Assembly (NCBI RefSeq): GCF_008086615.1
Contig: NZ_RXYB01000002.1
Coordinates: forward strand, 186,001 to 250,000
Length of the DNA: 64,000 bases
DNA from: Acetobacterium tundrae
Lineage (GTDB): Bacteria > Bacillota > Clostridia > Eubacteriales > Eubacteriaceae
Direction of reading: 5' to 3'
Below the pieces are notes generated by a model. That model did no database searches and had not been told where the DNA came from. It saw only the letters and a list, made by a program, of their open reading frames with translations. Below, in pieces: positions 41,297 to 51,402 of the stretch. Every line of letters begins with the position of its first letter. Position 1 is the first letter of the stretch. The position numbers and the translations under genes are program-made.

Positions 41297-42783
41297 AAAA
41301 GATAATCATAATAGGGGGCGGTATCGCCGGATTAAGTGCCGGTATTTATGCTCAGCAGGCGGGCTTTGAAACTGAAATTTATGAAAAGAACAGTGTTGTC
41401 GGAGGACAATGCACCGGCTGGGATCGCAAGGGATATCACATCGATAATTGCCTTCACTGGCTCACCGGAACTAAGAAAAATACGGATCTTTATAAAATAT
41501 GGGAAAATGTGGGAGCATTGAGTAACGACGTGACCATCCTTCAGCCGGATTCTTTTTATTCTATAGAGCGAGAAGGCGAAAAGATTACTCTTTGGAAAGA
41601 CCTTGAAAGAACCGAAAATGAGATGCTTGCGTTATCACCGGAAGATAAGAAAGAAATAAAAAAATTCATCGCAAACACCCGCATGGCGGAATCCATGAAG
41701 ATGCCCACAGAAAAAGCCATGGACATGATGAATATTTTTGAGATCTTGCAGTTTGGCATGTCCATGGGAGATATGGGAAAAGTTGTCAAGGAATATGGAC
41801 GAATCAATGTCGGGGAACTGTCTGAGCGATTCAAACACCCCCTTCTTAAAGCCATGATTGAAACTTTTATGGCCAAGGAATATCTGGCCTATTCTTTGAT
41901 TGTTTCCTACGCGACCTTTACTTCCGGAAATGGGGGAATTCCCGAAGGCGGTTCCCGGGCAATGGCATTACGGATGCAGAAACGTTTTGAAGCGCTGGGG
42001 GGGGAAGTTTTTACCGATACCAATGTCGCAAAAATTAAAATCGGGGAATCACAACTGGCCGCGGGGATTGAATTGGCAGACGGCAGGCTGGTGACCGGAG
42101 ATTATATCATCTGTGCCTGCGATACAGATTTTACCTTTCAGCAATTACTGAATGTATCGTACATGGATAAAAAACTCAAAGCGGTTTATGATGATCGAAA
42201 AAATAATCCGGTGATCAGCAGTTTTCATGTTGCGTTTGGGGTGGATGGCAAGCTGGAAGAATTAACCGAAACGCTTTTGTTTGAATGCGAATCGTTGGAG
42301 ATCGGAACCCAGACGACTAATCGGATGAGCCTTAAGAATTACGCAACCTATGGACCGAATATGGCACCGCCAGGCAAAACAGTCATTCAGAGTCAGTTTA
42401 TTCAATATGAACAGGATTATGATTATTGGAAAGCCTTGGCTCAGGATAAAACGAAATATGAAACAAAGAAAATGGCGATAGCCAAAGCGGTCAGGCAGCG
42501 AATTGAAACAAAATTTCCAGCCTATCAGGGCAAGCTTGAAATTTTGGATACCTGGACACCGATGACCTATCATCGCTATTGCAATGCCTATCATGGGGCT
42601 TATATGAGCTTTATTTCCACTGTCAGCAGTCAGACCACCATGTTTAGCGGCAACATAAAAGGCCTTGACAATGTGGTGCTGGGCAGTCAGTGGCAGATGA
42701 ACCCCGGGGGATTGCCGACCGCTGTGATTATGGGAAAATTTGCGGTGCAACGGATTCTAAAGAAAGACAAAAGAAAAAGATAA
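41293..42783 (+). CDS. CrtI/phytoene-desaturase-like FAD oxidoreductase
   Basis: The 496-residue amine-oxidase-fold flavoprotein has the FAD motif IIGGGIAGLSAGIYAQQAG, VGGQCTGW (the GG-doublet contact) and a C-terminal NPGGLPTAVIMGKFAVQRI. It belongs to the NAD(P)/FAD family that includes carotenoid desaturases and isomerases and prolycopene isomerase-like enzymes. No carotenoid genes lie nearby, so the substrate is open. Clostridia carry such proteins for unknown isoprenoid or lipid substrates. AGGGAGAAAAAAAC precedes the ATG. Confidence 0.85.
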   Translation: MKKIIIIGGGIAGLSAGIYAQQAGFETEIYEKNSVVGGQCTGWDRKGYHIDNCLHWLTGTKKNTDLYKIWENVGALSNDVTILQPDSFYSIEREGEKITLWKDLERTENEMLALSPEDKKEIKKFIANTRMAESMKMPTEKAMDMMNIFEILQFGMSMGDMGKVVKEYGRINVGELSERFKHPLLKAMIETFMAKEYLAYSLIVSYATFTSGNGGIPEGGSRAMALRMQKRFEALGGEVFTDTNVAKIKIGESQLAAGIELADGRLVTGDYIICACDTDFTFQQLLNVSYMDKKLKAVYDDRKNNPVISSFHVAFGVDGKLEELTETLLFECESLEIGTQTTNRMSLKNYATYGPNMAPPGKTVIQSQFIQYEQDYDYWKALAQDKTKYETKKMAIAKAVRQRIETKFPAYQGKLEILDTWTPMTYHRYCNAYHGAYMSFISTVSSQTTMFSGNIKGLDNVVLGSQWQMNPGGLPTAVIMGKFAVQRILKKDKRKR

Positions 42784-42853
42784 TAGCATAAATAACAAAC
42801 AAAAATCCACACACTCCAGCAGGATCGGGCGAGAATAAAAAGGAAAATCAATA

Positions 42854-45511
42854 ATGACAGACTATATGGAATTAATTGCCAGCTTTACAAAGGATGACTT
42901 CATCTTGGATTATGAACCGGTGGCAAAAAAAGGGTTTACCGAAGAAAAGAAAAAGTTTGAGCAGGAATGGCAGGCCCGGTTCAGAGCGAACAAGGATCAG
43001 ACGTTATTCGATTTTGGCTTTCTGAGCAATCTGGATTATCTTTCCCCAACGATTGACTTTCTGCATCGACTCGGAACGGAGTTTGTCCAAAAGATAGCCC
43101 AACAGCCGGATATGGAATTGTCAAGGGAAAATGCAGATTTATGTTTGACTTCAGATGAAAGCGAAGAAATCAGAAAAATGATCCCCTTTGGAAATGGTAT
43201 GGCTCACGTTAATGATCAATGGATTCTGGGAATCTGGGCACGTCTGACCCATGTCTATCAGGAGGCCATTCGGTTTTATCCGGGAACGGTGGCGGTGTTT
43301 TTAACCGAGCATCATGCCGGGATCAGTGTGGCCGGGAGAATCTTTTTTCATTTAGTGGAAAATAGTGAGGATGTTCAGTATCCCTTTGCTTTTTTGGCAA
43401 CCTATTCCACCAAACCCCCGGGCAGCCGGAAAGCGGTGCATACTCCGCTGAAAAATGCCCTGCTGGAATATAAAAATGATCAGGGCAAGCTCCTGCAATT
43501 ATTGTCCACGGTCAGCCGGGCGGCGGATCAGAGTGAGTTTATTTCGAATTTAATGGATACCGGGGAATTGTTTTCGCCGCTTAAATTAACGGCCCAAGAT
43601 GCCACCGTCTTTTTAACCGAGATCCCCCTTTACGAAGAGGCCGGGATTATGTGCCGGATCCCCAACTGGTGGCGCCGAAAAACCAACCAGCTTCGGCTTG
43701 CCATTACCGTGGGGGAAAAAGAACCGCCCAAAGTAGGAATGGATGCCATTTTGGCCTTTAAACCCAATCTGTTGTTTGGGGATACTGAGATTTCAAAAGC
43801 GGAAATCCAGACGCTTTTATCAGAAACCCAGGGGTTGGCATTTATCAAAGGCAAATGGGTGGAAATCGATTATGAGCAGTTGAAAGCAGCTTTGGATGTT
43901 CTGTTAAAAGCAGAAGATCTGGCATCCCGTGAAGCGCTTACCCTGGCTCAGGCCATGCGTCTGGAACTGAGACCGGAAGATCTTCTGGGGATCAAGACCC
44001 CGGATCTGGAGGTGTCCGTTTCAAGCGGTGAATGGCTGCGACAGGTGCGAGAAAAGATGGCCAACCCCCAGAGTTTCCACGGCCTAAAACCCGACCAGAG
44101 TTTTCACGGAGAGCTGCGGCCTTACCAGCAAGCTGGTTTTGACTGGCTGAAATACATGGTCGATCTGGGACTGGGGGCCTGCCTTGCGGATGATATGGGT
44201 CTGGGTAAAACCGTCCAGATCATTGCTCTGCTGGAATACCTGCGCAATCATCAGGGGGGACGGGTGCTGCTGATTCTCCCCGCATCCCTGATTGGAAACT
44301 GGGAAAAGGAAATTAAAAAATTCGCGCCAGAGATGCTCGTTTGTGTTTTACACGGCACGGCGACTGCCAAAAATACCGAGGAAATTTTGGCTGACCCCGC
44401 ATTTTTAACCATCACAACCTATGGTATGGCGGTACGCCTCCTGGTGTTGCGGGAAATAAGCTGGGATCTCATTATCCTGGACGAGGCCCAGGCCATTAAA
44501 AACCCCGGAACCAAGCGGACCAAAACCATTAAGGCGCTCAAAGCCAAAACCCGGATTGCCATGACCGGAACCCCGATTGAAAACCGTCTGTCGGATTTAT
44601 GGTCCCTCTTTGACTTTCTGGACGGGGGACTGCTGGGAAATTCAAAAGAATTTACGGGCTTTACCAAGGGCTTGAAGGCGGATCCTTCTGGTTATGCAAA
44701 ACTGCGAAACCTCGTGAATCCCTTTATCCTGAGACGATTAAAAACCGATGCGTCGATTATCGCGGATCTGCCGGATAAGCTTGAGATCAAGGAATATCCG
44801 CTGCTTTCAAAAAAGCAGATGGTTCTGTACCAGAATCTGGTCAAGGAATTATCAAAAAAATTGGAAGAAACCGAGGGAATTCAGCGCAAAGGGCTGGTTT
44901 TGTCCAGTATCATCAAACTCAAGCAGATCTGTAATCATCCCGATCAGTATTTAGGCCAGGATGACTATAAGAAAGAACACAGCGGGAAATTTGAAATGCT
45001 CGAAAATATCTGCGAAACCATTTATGAGAAACGGGAAAGGGTGCTGGTTTTTACCCAGTTCAAGGAGATAACCGAGCCGTTGTCGCGCTTCCTGGAAGAA
45101 ATCTTTCACCGCCCCGGGCTGGTCCTCCACGGCGGAACCCCGGTGGCTAAACGAACCAAAATGGTGGAAGCCTTCAACGGTGAAGACTATATTCCTTTCA
45201 TGGTACTGTCACTGAAGGCTGGCGGGGTCGGGCTTAATTTAACCGGAGCCAACAATGTGATCCACTTCGATCGGTGGTGGAATCCGGCGGTGGAAAATCA
45301 GGCTACAGACAGAGCTTTTCGGATTGGACAAACTAAAGATGTCATGGTTCATAAGTTTATAACCGCCGGCACCATTGAGGAAAAGATAGACGTGATGATT
45401 GATGAAAAAAATCAACTGGCCGGGGATATTATTAAATCCTCCGGGGAAACCTGGATCACTGAGTTAAACAATGACCAGCTGATGGAATTATTCAGCTTAG
45501 GTGGGATCTGA
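42854..45511 (+). CDS. SNF2-family DEAD/DEAH-like helicase
   Basis: The 885-residue protein has a ~420-residue N-terminal SNF2-helicase-associated region and the two RecA-like lobes. Motif I is DDMGLGKTVQ, Ia VLLILPASLIGNW, II DEAQAIKN, III MTGTPIENR, and lobe 2 carries LVFTQFKEI, SLKAGGVGLNLTGA and QATDRAFRIGQ. It is an ATP-driven double-stranded-DNA translocase of the HepA/RapA-like bacterial SNF2 class. Many relatives sit next to a SWIM zinc-finger gene; I see none here. It has AAGGAAAATCAATA before the ATG. Confidence 0.93.
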   Translation: MTDYMELIASFTKDDFILDYEPVAKKGFTEEKKKFEQEWQARFRANKDQTLFDFGFLSNLDYLSPTIDFLHRLGTEFVQKIAQQPDMELSRENADLCLTSDESEEIRKMIPFGNGMAHVNDQWILGIWARLTHVYQEAIRFYPGTVAVFLTEHHAGISVAGRIFFHLVENSEDVQYPFAFLATYSTKPPGSRKAVHTPLKNALLEYKNDQGKLLQLLSTVSRAADQSEFISNLMDTGELFSPLKLTAQDATVFLTEIPLYEEAGIMCRIPNWWRRKTNQLRLAITVGEKEPPKVGMDAILAFKPNLLFGDTEISKAEIQTLLSETQGLAFIKGKWVEIDYEQLKAALDVLLKAEDLASREALTLAQAMRLELRPEDLLGIKTPDLEVSVSSGEWLRQVREKMANPQSFHGLKPDQSFHGELRPYQQAGFDWLKYMVDLGLGACLADDMGLGKTVQIIALLEYLRNHQGGRVLLILPASLIGNWEKEIKKFAPEMLVCVLHGTATAKNTEEILADPAFLTITTYGMAVRLLVLREISWDLIILDEAQAIKNPGTKRTKTIKALKAKTRIAMTGTPIENRLSDLWSLFDFLDGGLLGNSKEFTGFTKGLKADPSGYAKLRNLVNPFILRRLKTDASIIADLPDKLEIKEYPLLSKKQMVLYQNLVKELSKKLEETEGIQRKGLVLSSIIKLKQICNHPDQYLGQDDYKKEHSGKFEMLENICETIYEKRERVLVFTQFKEITEPLSRFLEEIFHRPGLVLHGGTPVAKRTKMVEAFNGEDYIPFMVLSLKAGGVGLNLTGANNVIHFDRWWNPAVENQATDRAFRIGQTKDVMVHKFITAGTIEEKIDVMIDEKNQLAGDIIKSSGETWITELNNDQLMELFSLGGI

Positions 45512-45644
45512 GATGTGCTATTATGATGATAAAACGGTATCCGCTGCGGCAAAATGCGGACCAAAAAAGTCCCCGTGTCATTGCGGATGATCAGGTATTT
45601 GATTTATTCGGGGTGTAGGGATCGTGTCACAGAAAGGAAATCTT

Positions 45645-46589
45645 ATGATCAAACAGGCATTTTTTCAAGGGAAAAATAAAAAGAAACGTTATTTTGAAGG
45701 CTGGTACTTTAAATGTATCAGCGCCAACCGAAAGCATGCCATTGCAATTATACCGGGAATGGCCATTGATCCCAAGGGAAAAAAGCAGGCCTTTATCCAG
45801 GTGATTAATGCGGTAACTGGAAAAACCTGGTATCATCATTTTCCTTATGCTGATTTTAGTGCTTTGTCAGACCAGTTTGAAGTGGAAATTGAACATAACA
45901 CGTTTAATACTCAGGGTTTATCCCTGAATATTGATACAGCGGAAGGCTCTATTAAAGGACACCTGAGCTTTAATAACATTCATCTCTTTCCATCCGGCCG
46001 AAAGAATCCCGGGATTATGGGACCGTTTGGATTGATACCCTTTATGGAGTGTTACCACGCCATTATTGATTTGTATCATGAAATCAAGGGTGAAATTCAG
46101 TTGGATGGGGAGATCCTGAATTTCAATGGGGGCGTGGGTTATATTGAAAAAGATTATGGCCGTTCTTTTCCCAAAACCTATCTTTGGCTGCAAGCCAGTC
46201 ATTTTGATACCAGTAATGCCACCTTTGTATTTTCACGAGCCCGGATTCCCTTTTTAGGCCGGGAATTTCCGGGCTTTTTTGCGTACTTTACCAACTTTGA
46301 AGGGTTAACCTTCCGTTTTGCAACCTACAATCATTCCCGGCTGGAGAAATGGGAAGTTGACAAAGAAAAAGGAAGCTGCACCGGAAAATTGGAAGGTCCG
46401 GCTGGGGTACTTACTTTTAAAGCACAGATGGCTGGAGGGGGACGACTCCGGGCACCGGTGGATGGGCTGATGGATCGGGAAATTGTTGAGAGCATCACAG
46501 CTGAGGTGTGGGTGCGTCTAACAGATCGGCAGGGGAACGTTCTTTTTGAAAGCTCAAGCAGTGAAGCCGGTATGGAAATATGTTTATAG
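45645..46589 (+). CDS. Tocopherol-cyclase-family protein
   Basis: The 314-residue protein begins with the family motif KKKRYFEGWYFKC; later come GYIEKDYGRSFPKTYLWLQA and FPGFFAYFT, the signature of the Tocopherol_cycl family. Plant and cyanobacterial members cyclise a prenylated quinol; bacterial anaerobe relatives have no known reaction. ATG 45645 has AAAGGAAAT just upstream; the earlier in-frame GTG at 45624 has none. It follows the helicase by 130 bases and is convergent with the metallophosphoesterase. Confidence 0.85.
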   Translation: MIKQAFFQGKNKKKRYFEGWYFKCISANRKHAIAIIPGMAIDPKGKKQAFIQVINAVTGKTWYHHFPYADFSALSDQFEVEIEHNTFNTQGLSLNIDTAEGSIKGHLSFNNIHLFPSGRKNPGIMGPFGLIPFMECYHAIIDLYHEIKGEIQLDGEILNFNGGVGYIEKDYGRSFPKTYLWLQASHFDTSNATFVFSRARIPFLGREFPGFFAYFTNFEGLTFRFATYNHSRLEKWEVDKEKGSCTGKLEGPAGVLTFKAQMAGGGRLRAPVDGLMDREIVESITAEVWVRLTDRQGNVLFESSSSEAGMEICL

Positions 46590-46611
46590 CGATGAAAAGA
46601 TCCCTTTAGAT

Positions 46612-47436
46612 TCAATTGATCTCAATGGAAACAATCTCTGGTACATTCATAAACCGGTATGGTATTGTCGACATCCCGGTACCTTTGGTTACAAATAGGT
46701 TTGTTTGTCCGTCACTTCCCACCTCAAAAAGACCCTTCACATATTTTTTCCCACCGGGTGGGAGGAATTTTTCGGTCAGAAAGGGAACAGAAATCTGGCC
46801 GCCATGGGTGTGTCCGGCTAAAATTAGTTGAATACCATCAATATCCATTTGGTCAATAATATCGGGCTCGTGGGTTATCATAATATTATAGGCGCTATCC
46901 AGAGCGGCATCACTCAGATTTTTATCGGGCTTTCCTGAATATGCATCATCAAGACCAAGCAGCCTAATATTGATTTCGGGAATGTCAAGGCAGTCATTAA
47001 CCAGGACCTCGAAATTCGCTGAATTCATCAAATCTTTATAGCTATACTGTTTCAATGTTGCATACTCATGATTCCCCATAACACAGTACTTCCCGTAGGG
47101 TGCCTGAATTTTCTTTAAAGTCTGGGAAACTGCATCAGTATCGACGTTCAAATTTTTGCTGGCACTAATCAGGTCCCCGGTAAAAATAACCAGATCGGGA
47201 TTTTGAGCATTTATTTCGTTAACAATACGCTCCAATTGGTCAATGTTGTTGAATTCACCCATATGGGTATCTCCAAAAAAAACAATTTTAAGGTGCCCAT
47301 CCATTCTGGAACTTTCAAGATTAACCCGATTGACCATCAAGAGATTGGGTTCGATATATCGGGCATAGATATAGACCCCCAGTAAAAGAATGGTTAATAT
47401 GGCGATAGTAATCAGAAAAAATTTCAAAAGCTTCAT
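46612..47436 (-). CDS. Membrane-anchored metallophosphoesterase
   Basis: One N-terminal transmembrane anchor (~7-28) precedes the calcineurin-like fold with FFGDTHMGEF (D-x-H), FTGDLISA (GD), CVMGNHEYAT (GNH), and AGHTHGGQI (GHxH). All metal ligands are present. The domain faces outward if the N terminus is in. Relatives include YkuE, YaeI and UDP-2,3-diacylglucosamine pyrophosphatases of the LpxG type; the substrate is unknown. AAGGAGACCCT precedes the ATG. Confidence 0.92.
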   Translation of the reverse strand: MKLLKFFLITIAILTILLLGVYIYARYIEPNLLMVNRVNLESSRMDGHLKIVFFGDTHMGEFNNIDQLERIVNEINAQNPDLVIFTGDLISASKNLNVDTDAVSQTLKKIQAPYGKYCVMGNHEYATLKQYSYKDLMNSANFEVLVNDCLDIPEINIRLLGLDDAYSGKPDKNLSDAALDSAYNIMITHEPDIIDQMDIDGIQLILAGHTHGGQISVPFLTEKFLPPGGKKYVKGLFEVGSDGQTNLFVTKGTGMSTIPYRFMNVPEIVSIEIN

Positions 47437-47613
47437 AGGGTCTCCTTTTGGGGGTATTCTTTTTGGGTTTTGTGGTATTATAACCTTTTAAACATAAAGA
47501 GATCTTTAAAATTTCGGAAATCTTAATTTAAATGGTAAAATTGAATTAAAAACGGTAGATTTGTGGTTGGTGACAATATCATCTGAGACTATAGAACTGA
47601 TTTTTTATCACAT

Positions 47614-47651
47614 AAAGAAATGCCCCAGACAGTTGAATTTGTCTGGGGCAT
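47614..47651 (-). terminator. Terminator of the third chemoreceptor gene
   Basis: A perfect 10-base stem, TGCCCCAGAC/GTCTGGGGCA, with a 10-base loop is followed on the minus strand by TTTCTTTATG. Confidence 0.82.
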
Positions 47652-47670
47652 AGTTGGATAATCCATTAAT

Positions 47671-50403
47671 CTAATATTTATCCAGATTATTCAGAACAAT
47701 TTTTGGTTCAGATGAGGAGCTGATATTATGTATTGCTGTCTTTTCAACCTTGGTTTCTTTGATTGTTTTCTCAATATGATCAGCTGGCTTTAATTTAAAA
47801 GCACCTACCATTTGTCTGAGCATTTCCGCCTGTCCGGAAAGTTCTTCACTGGCGGCGGCACTTTCTTCGGCAGTGGCGGAGTTGGTTTGTACTACCAGGG
47901 ATACCTGTTCAATCCCCTGGTTGATCTGGGCGATTTCCGAGGCCTGATCGTTGGAGGCCTGGGCAATATTCCCAACCAGAGTCGTTACTTTTTCAATCTG
48001 GTTGAGGATGTCTTTTAAGCTTTCCGCGGTCTGGTCGGCAATCTTTGATCCCACATTCACCTTGGCAATGGAGCCTTCAATTAGGCCGGTGGTTTCCTTG
48101 GCGGCTTCCGCACTTCTGGCTGCGAGTGAGCGGACTTCTTCCGCAACAACGGCAAAGCCTTTACCATGCTGTCCGGCTCGAGCGGCTTCCACGGCGGCAT
48201 TCAGAGCCAGAATATTGGTTTGAAAGGCAATATCATCAATGACTTTGATGATTTTGGAAATACGTTTGGATGAATCATTGATTTCCACCATGGCGGTGAC
48301 CATGTCACTCATTTGCTCATTTCCGTCAACGGCAAGGGATCGTACGGTGTTGGTCAGTTCATTGGCCTGATTGGCATTGACGGCATTTTTCTTTGTTTCA
48401 CCGGCAACCTCTTCAATGGAGGCGGTTAATTCTTCAATAGAACTGGCCTGTTCGGTCGTCCCCTGGGACAATGTCTGTCCGCCGTCGGATATTTGTTGAG
48501 CACCGATTTTCACCTGATCGGCGGCAATGTTAATATCCGACATGGTGCTGCTGAGGTTGGTGGTAATATCATTCAGCGCATTTTTAATGGCCTGGAAGTC
48601 GCCCAGATAGTCAGTGGTAATCTCCTGATTAAAGTTTCCCTGACCCATTTCTTCCAACGTGTTTGTGATTTCATCCACATAGCGTTTCAGGAATGCGATG
48701 GTGTTGTTTAAAGCATTCTTTATCTGGGCATGATCGCCCTGGTAGTTACCGACCATCGCCGTGTTGAGATTCCCGGTTGAAAATTCATTTAGCGTGTCAC
48801 TCGCTTCAATTAAAGGTTGGATGACCGCATCCAGGGTTTGATTGAAGCCTTCAATAACCTTGGCAAATTCGCCCTGAAATTGACTGGCGTCCCCACGGTT
48901 ACGAAGATCCCCTGCCACAGCAATTGTGGTCATGTCTGCAGTTTCTTTGACAAGATTGTTAATATTCTCGATCATTCTGACTAAGCTTGGGATTAAGGTA
49001 TCATTGTTACTTCTCTTGCCGATTTGTTTTAATGTATCCAGATCTATCATATCACCAGCGACGATATGGGTTGAAATAGCAACAACTCGGTCGAGACGAG
49101 TATGAACCGCATTGACTGCGACCGCGATTTCTCCATAGATGCCAGAATAGGTAGTTTCAATTGTTTCGGAATAATCATTCAGACTCATTTTGCCGAGAAT
49201 ACGGTTACTTTCAGTTAATGCTCCCAATCCATCAATGCAGGCATTGATGTTATTCTTAAAGGTATTGAAATCGCCTTGGTACGGCTCTGTAATTTTTGAT
49301 GGAATTTGGCCGAGACCTATTTTTTCCACATAATCCGCAGCCACATTTAATGGTCCGATGACGGCATCCAGAGTGTCATTGACGCCCTGAACGATTTCTT
49401 TATAGCCGCCGTTAAAAGCATCGATGTTTCCTCTTTTGTCCAGACGTCCTACCACGGCAGCATTAGACAGCATAGTGGCTTCGGCAATCAGTCCCCGAAT
49501 GGTTTCGATGATTTGTTTCAGAGCCGGTGTCAGCTCATCCTGTGAATCCCATGGTTCAATTGTTGCACTGACATCGCCGTTGGAGATCTGATTCATGGTA
49601 CCGATGATGACGGTTTGAATTTCATTAGAAAAAGTGTCCATCGATTGAGCCATTTCACCAATTTCATCCTTGCAATTCATATTTAGACGCATGGTGAAAC
49701 GTCCGACACTCATTTCTTTGATCATCAGGTTGGCTTTTCCAAGCGGTTTAGCGATCATAGTGCGCAGGATCAGACCGAAAGCAATTGCCAGAATAAAGGC
49801 GATAGCGGTAAAAATACCCATAAAGATTGCGGCTGAATTCCCTTGAATGGTAATGGCCTCTTCCTTGGCTTTGGCAGCGTCCAGTTTTATTTTAGTCATG
49901 TTATTGAGAGCATTCACTTCGGTTGCCGCAACTGCGACAAGGGATCCATTTGCCGACAACATTGCAAACGCTTCAGTATCCTGATTCTGCAATGCCAGAG
50001 CCTGGACCTTTTCGAATTCATCGGCAGTAGCTTTTTGAGAGGTGATAAACGTATCATAGGCAGCTTTCATTTCTGGATCACTGACAGACTTTTCCAAACT
50101 GGCCGCTAAAGTTTCTATTTCCTGTTTTTGAATGAGGTATTTACCAATGTTTGCCTGAATCAATTCCGGGCGATTTTCAATAATCATATTCCGGATATCA
50201 ACGCTCATTTCCTGAAAGGACGTGGTCATATCGCCGAGTTCAGAAATTGGCACCGTCATGTCTTCATAGAGTTCTGTGTCAGATTGATTAAGCATATTAA
50301 GATTAATAATACCCACAATTCCAACAATACCGGTAATAATGGCGAGGATGATGAAACTCACCATTAATTTCACCCCGATTTTCATGTTCAAAAAACACCG
50401 CAT
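47671..50403 (-). CDS. Methyl-accepting chemotaxis protein with poly-HAMP region
   Basis: 910 residues: TM1 at ~12-34, an extracytoplasmic four-helix-bundle domain, TM2 at ~188-212, HAMP (NLMIKEMSVGRFTMRL), tandem HAMP-like modules as in the second receptor (KIGLGQIPSKI, HIVAGDMIDLD, EFSTGNLNTAM, EMGQGNFNQEI), then the MCP signalling domain with [18 protein letters not shown]. The tail ends IVLNNLDKY rather than NLDDDSDKY. Its sensor domain ([22 protein letters not shown]) resembles that of the first receptor, while its poly-HAMP stretch resembles the second, so the three genes look like a reassorted family. AGGAGGT lies 8 bases before the ATG. Confidence 0.93.
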   Translation of the reverse strand: MRCFLNMKIGVKLMVSFIILAIITGIVGIVGIINLNMLNQSDTELYEDMTVPISELGDMTTSFQEMSVDIRNMIIENRPELIQANIGKYLIQKQEIETLAASLEKSVSDPEMKAAYDTFITSQKATADEFEKVQALALQNQDTEAFAMLSANGSLVAVAATEVNALNNMTKIKLDAAKAKEEAITIQGNSAAIFMGIFTAIAFILAIAFGLILRTMIAKPLGKANLMIKEMSVGRFTMRLNMNCKDEIGEMAQSMDTFSNEIQTVIIGTMNQISNGDVSATIEPWDSQDELTPALKQIIETIRGLIAEATMLSNAAVVGRLDKRGNIDAFNGGYKEIVQGVNDTLDAVIGPLNVAADYVEKIGLGQIPSKITEPYQGDFNTFKNNINACIDGLGALTESNRILGKMSLNDYSETIETTYSGIYGEIAVAVNAVHTRLDRVVAISTHIVAGDMIDLDTLKQIGKRSNNDTLIPSLVRMIENINNLVKETADMTTIAVAGDLRNRGDASQFQGEFAKVIEGFNQTLDAVIQPLIEASDTLNEFSTGNLNTAMVGNYQGDHAQIKNALNNTIAFLKRYVDEITNTLEEMGQGNFNQEITTDYLGDFQAIKNALNDITTNLSSTMSDINIAADQVKIGAQQISDGGQTLSQGTTEQASSIEELTASIEEVAGETKKNAVNANQANELTNTVRSLAVDGNEQMSDMVTAMVEINDSSKRISKIIKVIDDIAFQTNILALNAAVEAARAGQHGKGFAVVAEEVRSLAARSAEAAKETTGLIEGSIAKVNVGSKIADQTAESLKDILNQIEKVTTLVGNIAQASNDQASEIAQINQGIEQVSLVVQTNSATAEESAAASEELSGQAEMLRQMVGAFKLKPADHIEKTIKETKVEKTAIHNISSSSEPKIVLNNLDKY

Positions 50404-50785
50404 AAATAGAACCTCCTAAATTTTGATTCCTTATAAAATGATAAACTGAATTTTGGATTATTCCGTTATGAAGCGAGTTAATATTCACAACAGAATGAAT
50501 ATTATATATTGTAGCGATTTATATTTTAATGAGAAAGACTAATACTGTAAAGTGAATGTTAATTGTATATAAAAATATAACTTAATATTTGATGGAAGGG
50601 ATTACATTTACGAAACTCCCATAAGAATATTGTGCATTTTCCTGAGCGAAGATGAACTGATGATTTCTAAACTAGCTGGAGACTTTAATTTGCAAAATCA
50701 GAGATTCATCGATCCGATACTCAATAACGTTGAATTACTTTAAAAGATCAAGTAAAATAGATTCCATAAAGGCTTTTGAAGGAGT
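50404..50785. other. Divergent intergenic region between chemoreceptor and PNPOx-like gene
   Basis: The AT-rich gap must hold divergent promoters, but I find no pair close to consensus and no gene. The only clear signals are AGGAGGT for the minus-strand receptor and AAGGAG at 50779-50784 for the plus-strand gene. Confidence 0.5.
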
Positions 50786-50794
50786 ATGATGAAA

Positions 50795-51262
50795 ATGAGA
50801 AGAAAAGACAGAGAAGTAACAGAAAAAAAAGAGTTAATGAAAATTATTGAACAGTGTAAAATTTGTAGAATTGCGATGCAGGCACAAGATGGACTTTATC
50901 TTGTGCCAGTGAATTTTGGCTACCTCTATATTAACAATCAATTGGTATTGTATTTTCACAGTGCCAAAGAAGGACGTAAAATTAACGCTTTAAAAGAGAA
51001 TAGTGAAATCTGTTTTGAAATGGATTGCGAACATCGCCTGATTACAGGAGACGTCGCCTGCCAATACGGGTACTCGTTCAAAAGCATTATTGGAAATGGC
51101 AGAGTTGCTTTTGTGCATGATGTGGAAGAAAAGAAAATAGCAATGTTTGAATTGATGAAACATCAGACGGGTCAGAATTTTTCATTTGATGAGAATATGG
51201 TTGACTGTGTTGCGGTGTTAAAAATTATCGTTCATCAGTTTACCGGAAAAGACCATCATTAA
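50795..51262 (+). CDS. Pyridoxamine 5'-phosphate oxidase-fold protein (NimA-like)
   Basis: The split-barrel FMN-binding fold starts with MRRKDREVTEKKELMKI, the usual N terminus of the NimA/nitroimidazole-resistance-like family, followed by CRIAMQAQDGLYLVPVNFGY. The histidine in YFHSAKEGRKI is conserved. These proteins bind FMN or haem and may reduce nitro compounds; the precise role is unknown. Three ATGs are possible (50786, 50789, 50795); family alignment and a 10-base spacing from AAGGAG favour 50795. Confidence 0.85.
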   Translation: MRRKDREVTEKKELMKIIEQCKICRIAMQAQDGLYLVPVNFGYLYINNQLVLYFHSAKEGRKINALKENSEICFEMDCEHRLITGDVACQYGYSFKSIIGNGRVAFVHDVEEKKIAMFELMKHQTGQNFSFDENMVDCVAVLKIIVHQFTGKDHH

Positions 51263-51402
51263 TCAGCTAATGCATTGATATTTGATAATAACTCAATAGA
51301 AATCAATAAAGTAGAATGTCACTTTTCCTTTGCGTTGAACGTGATGGTTTTGGGTATATATGATGTAAATGATATTTCATATTTAGGTAGGGAGGAACCA
51401 CG

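Noticed and set aside
45523-45618. A 31-codon open frame after the SNF2 helicase
   Set aside because: No ribosome binding site, no recognisable motif, and it lies in an ordinary gap; chance frame is more likely.
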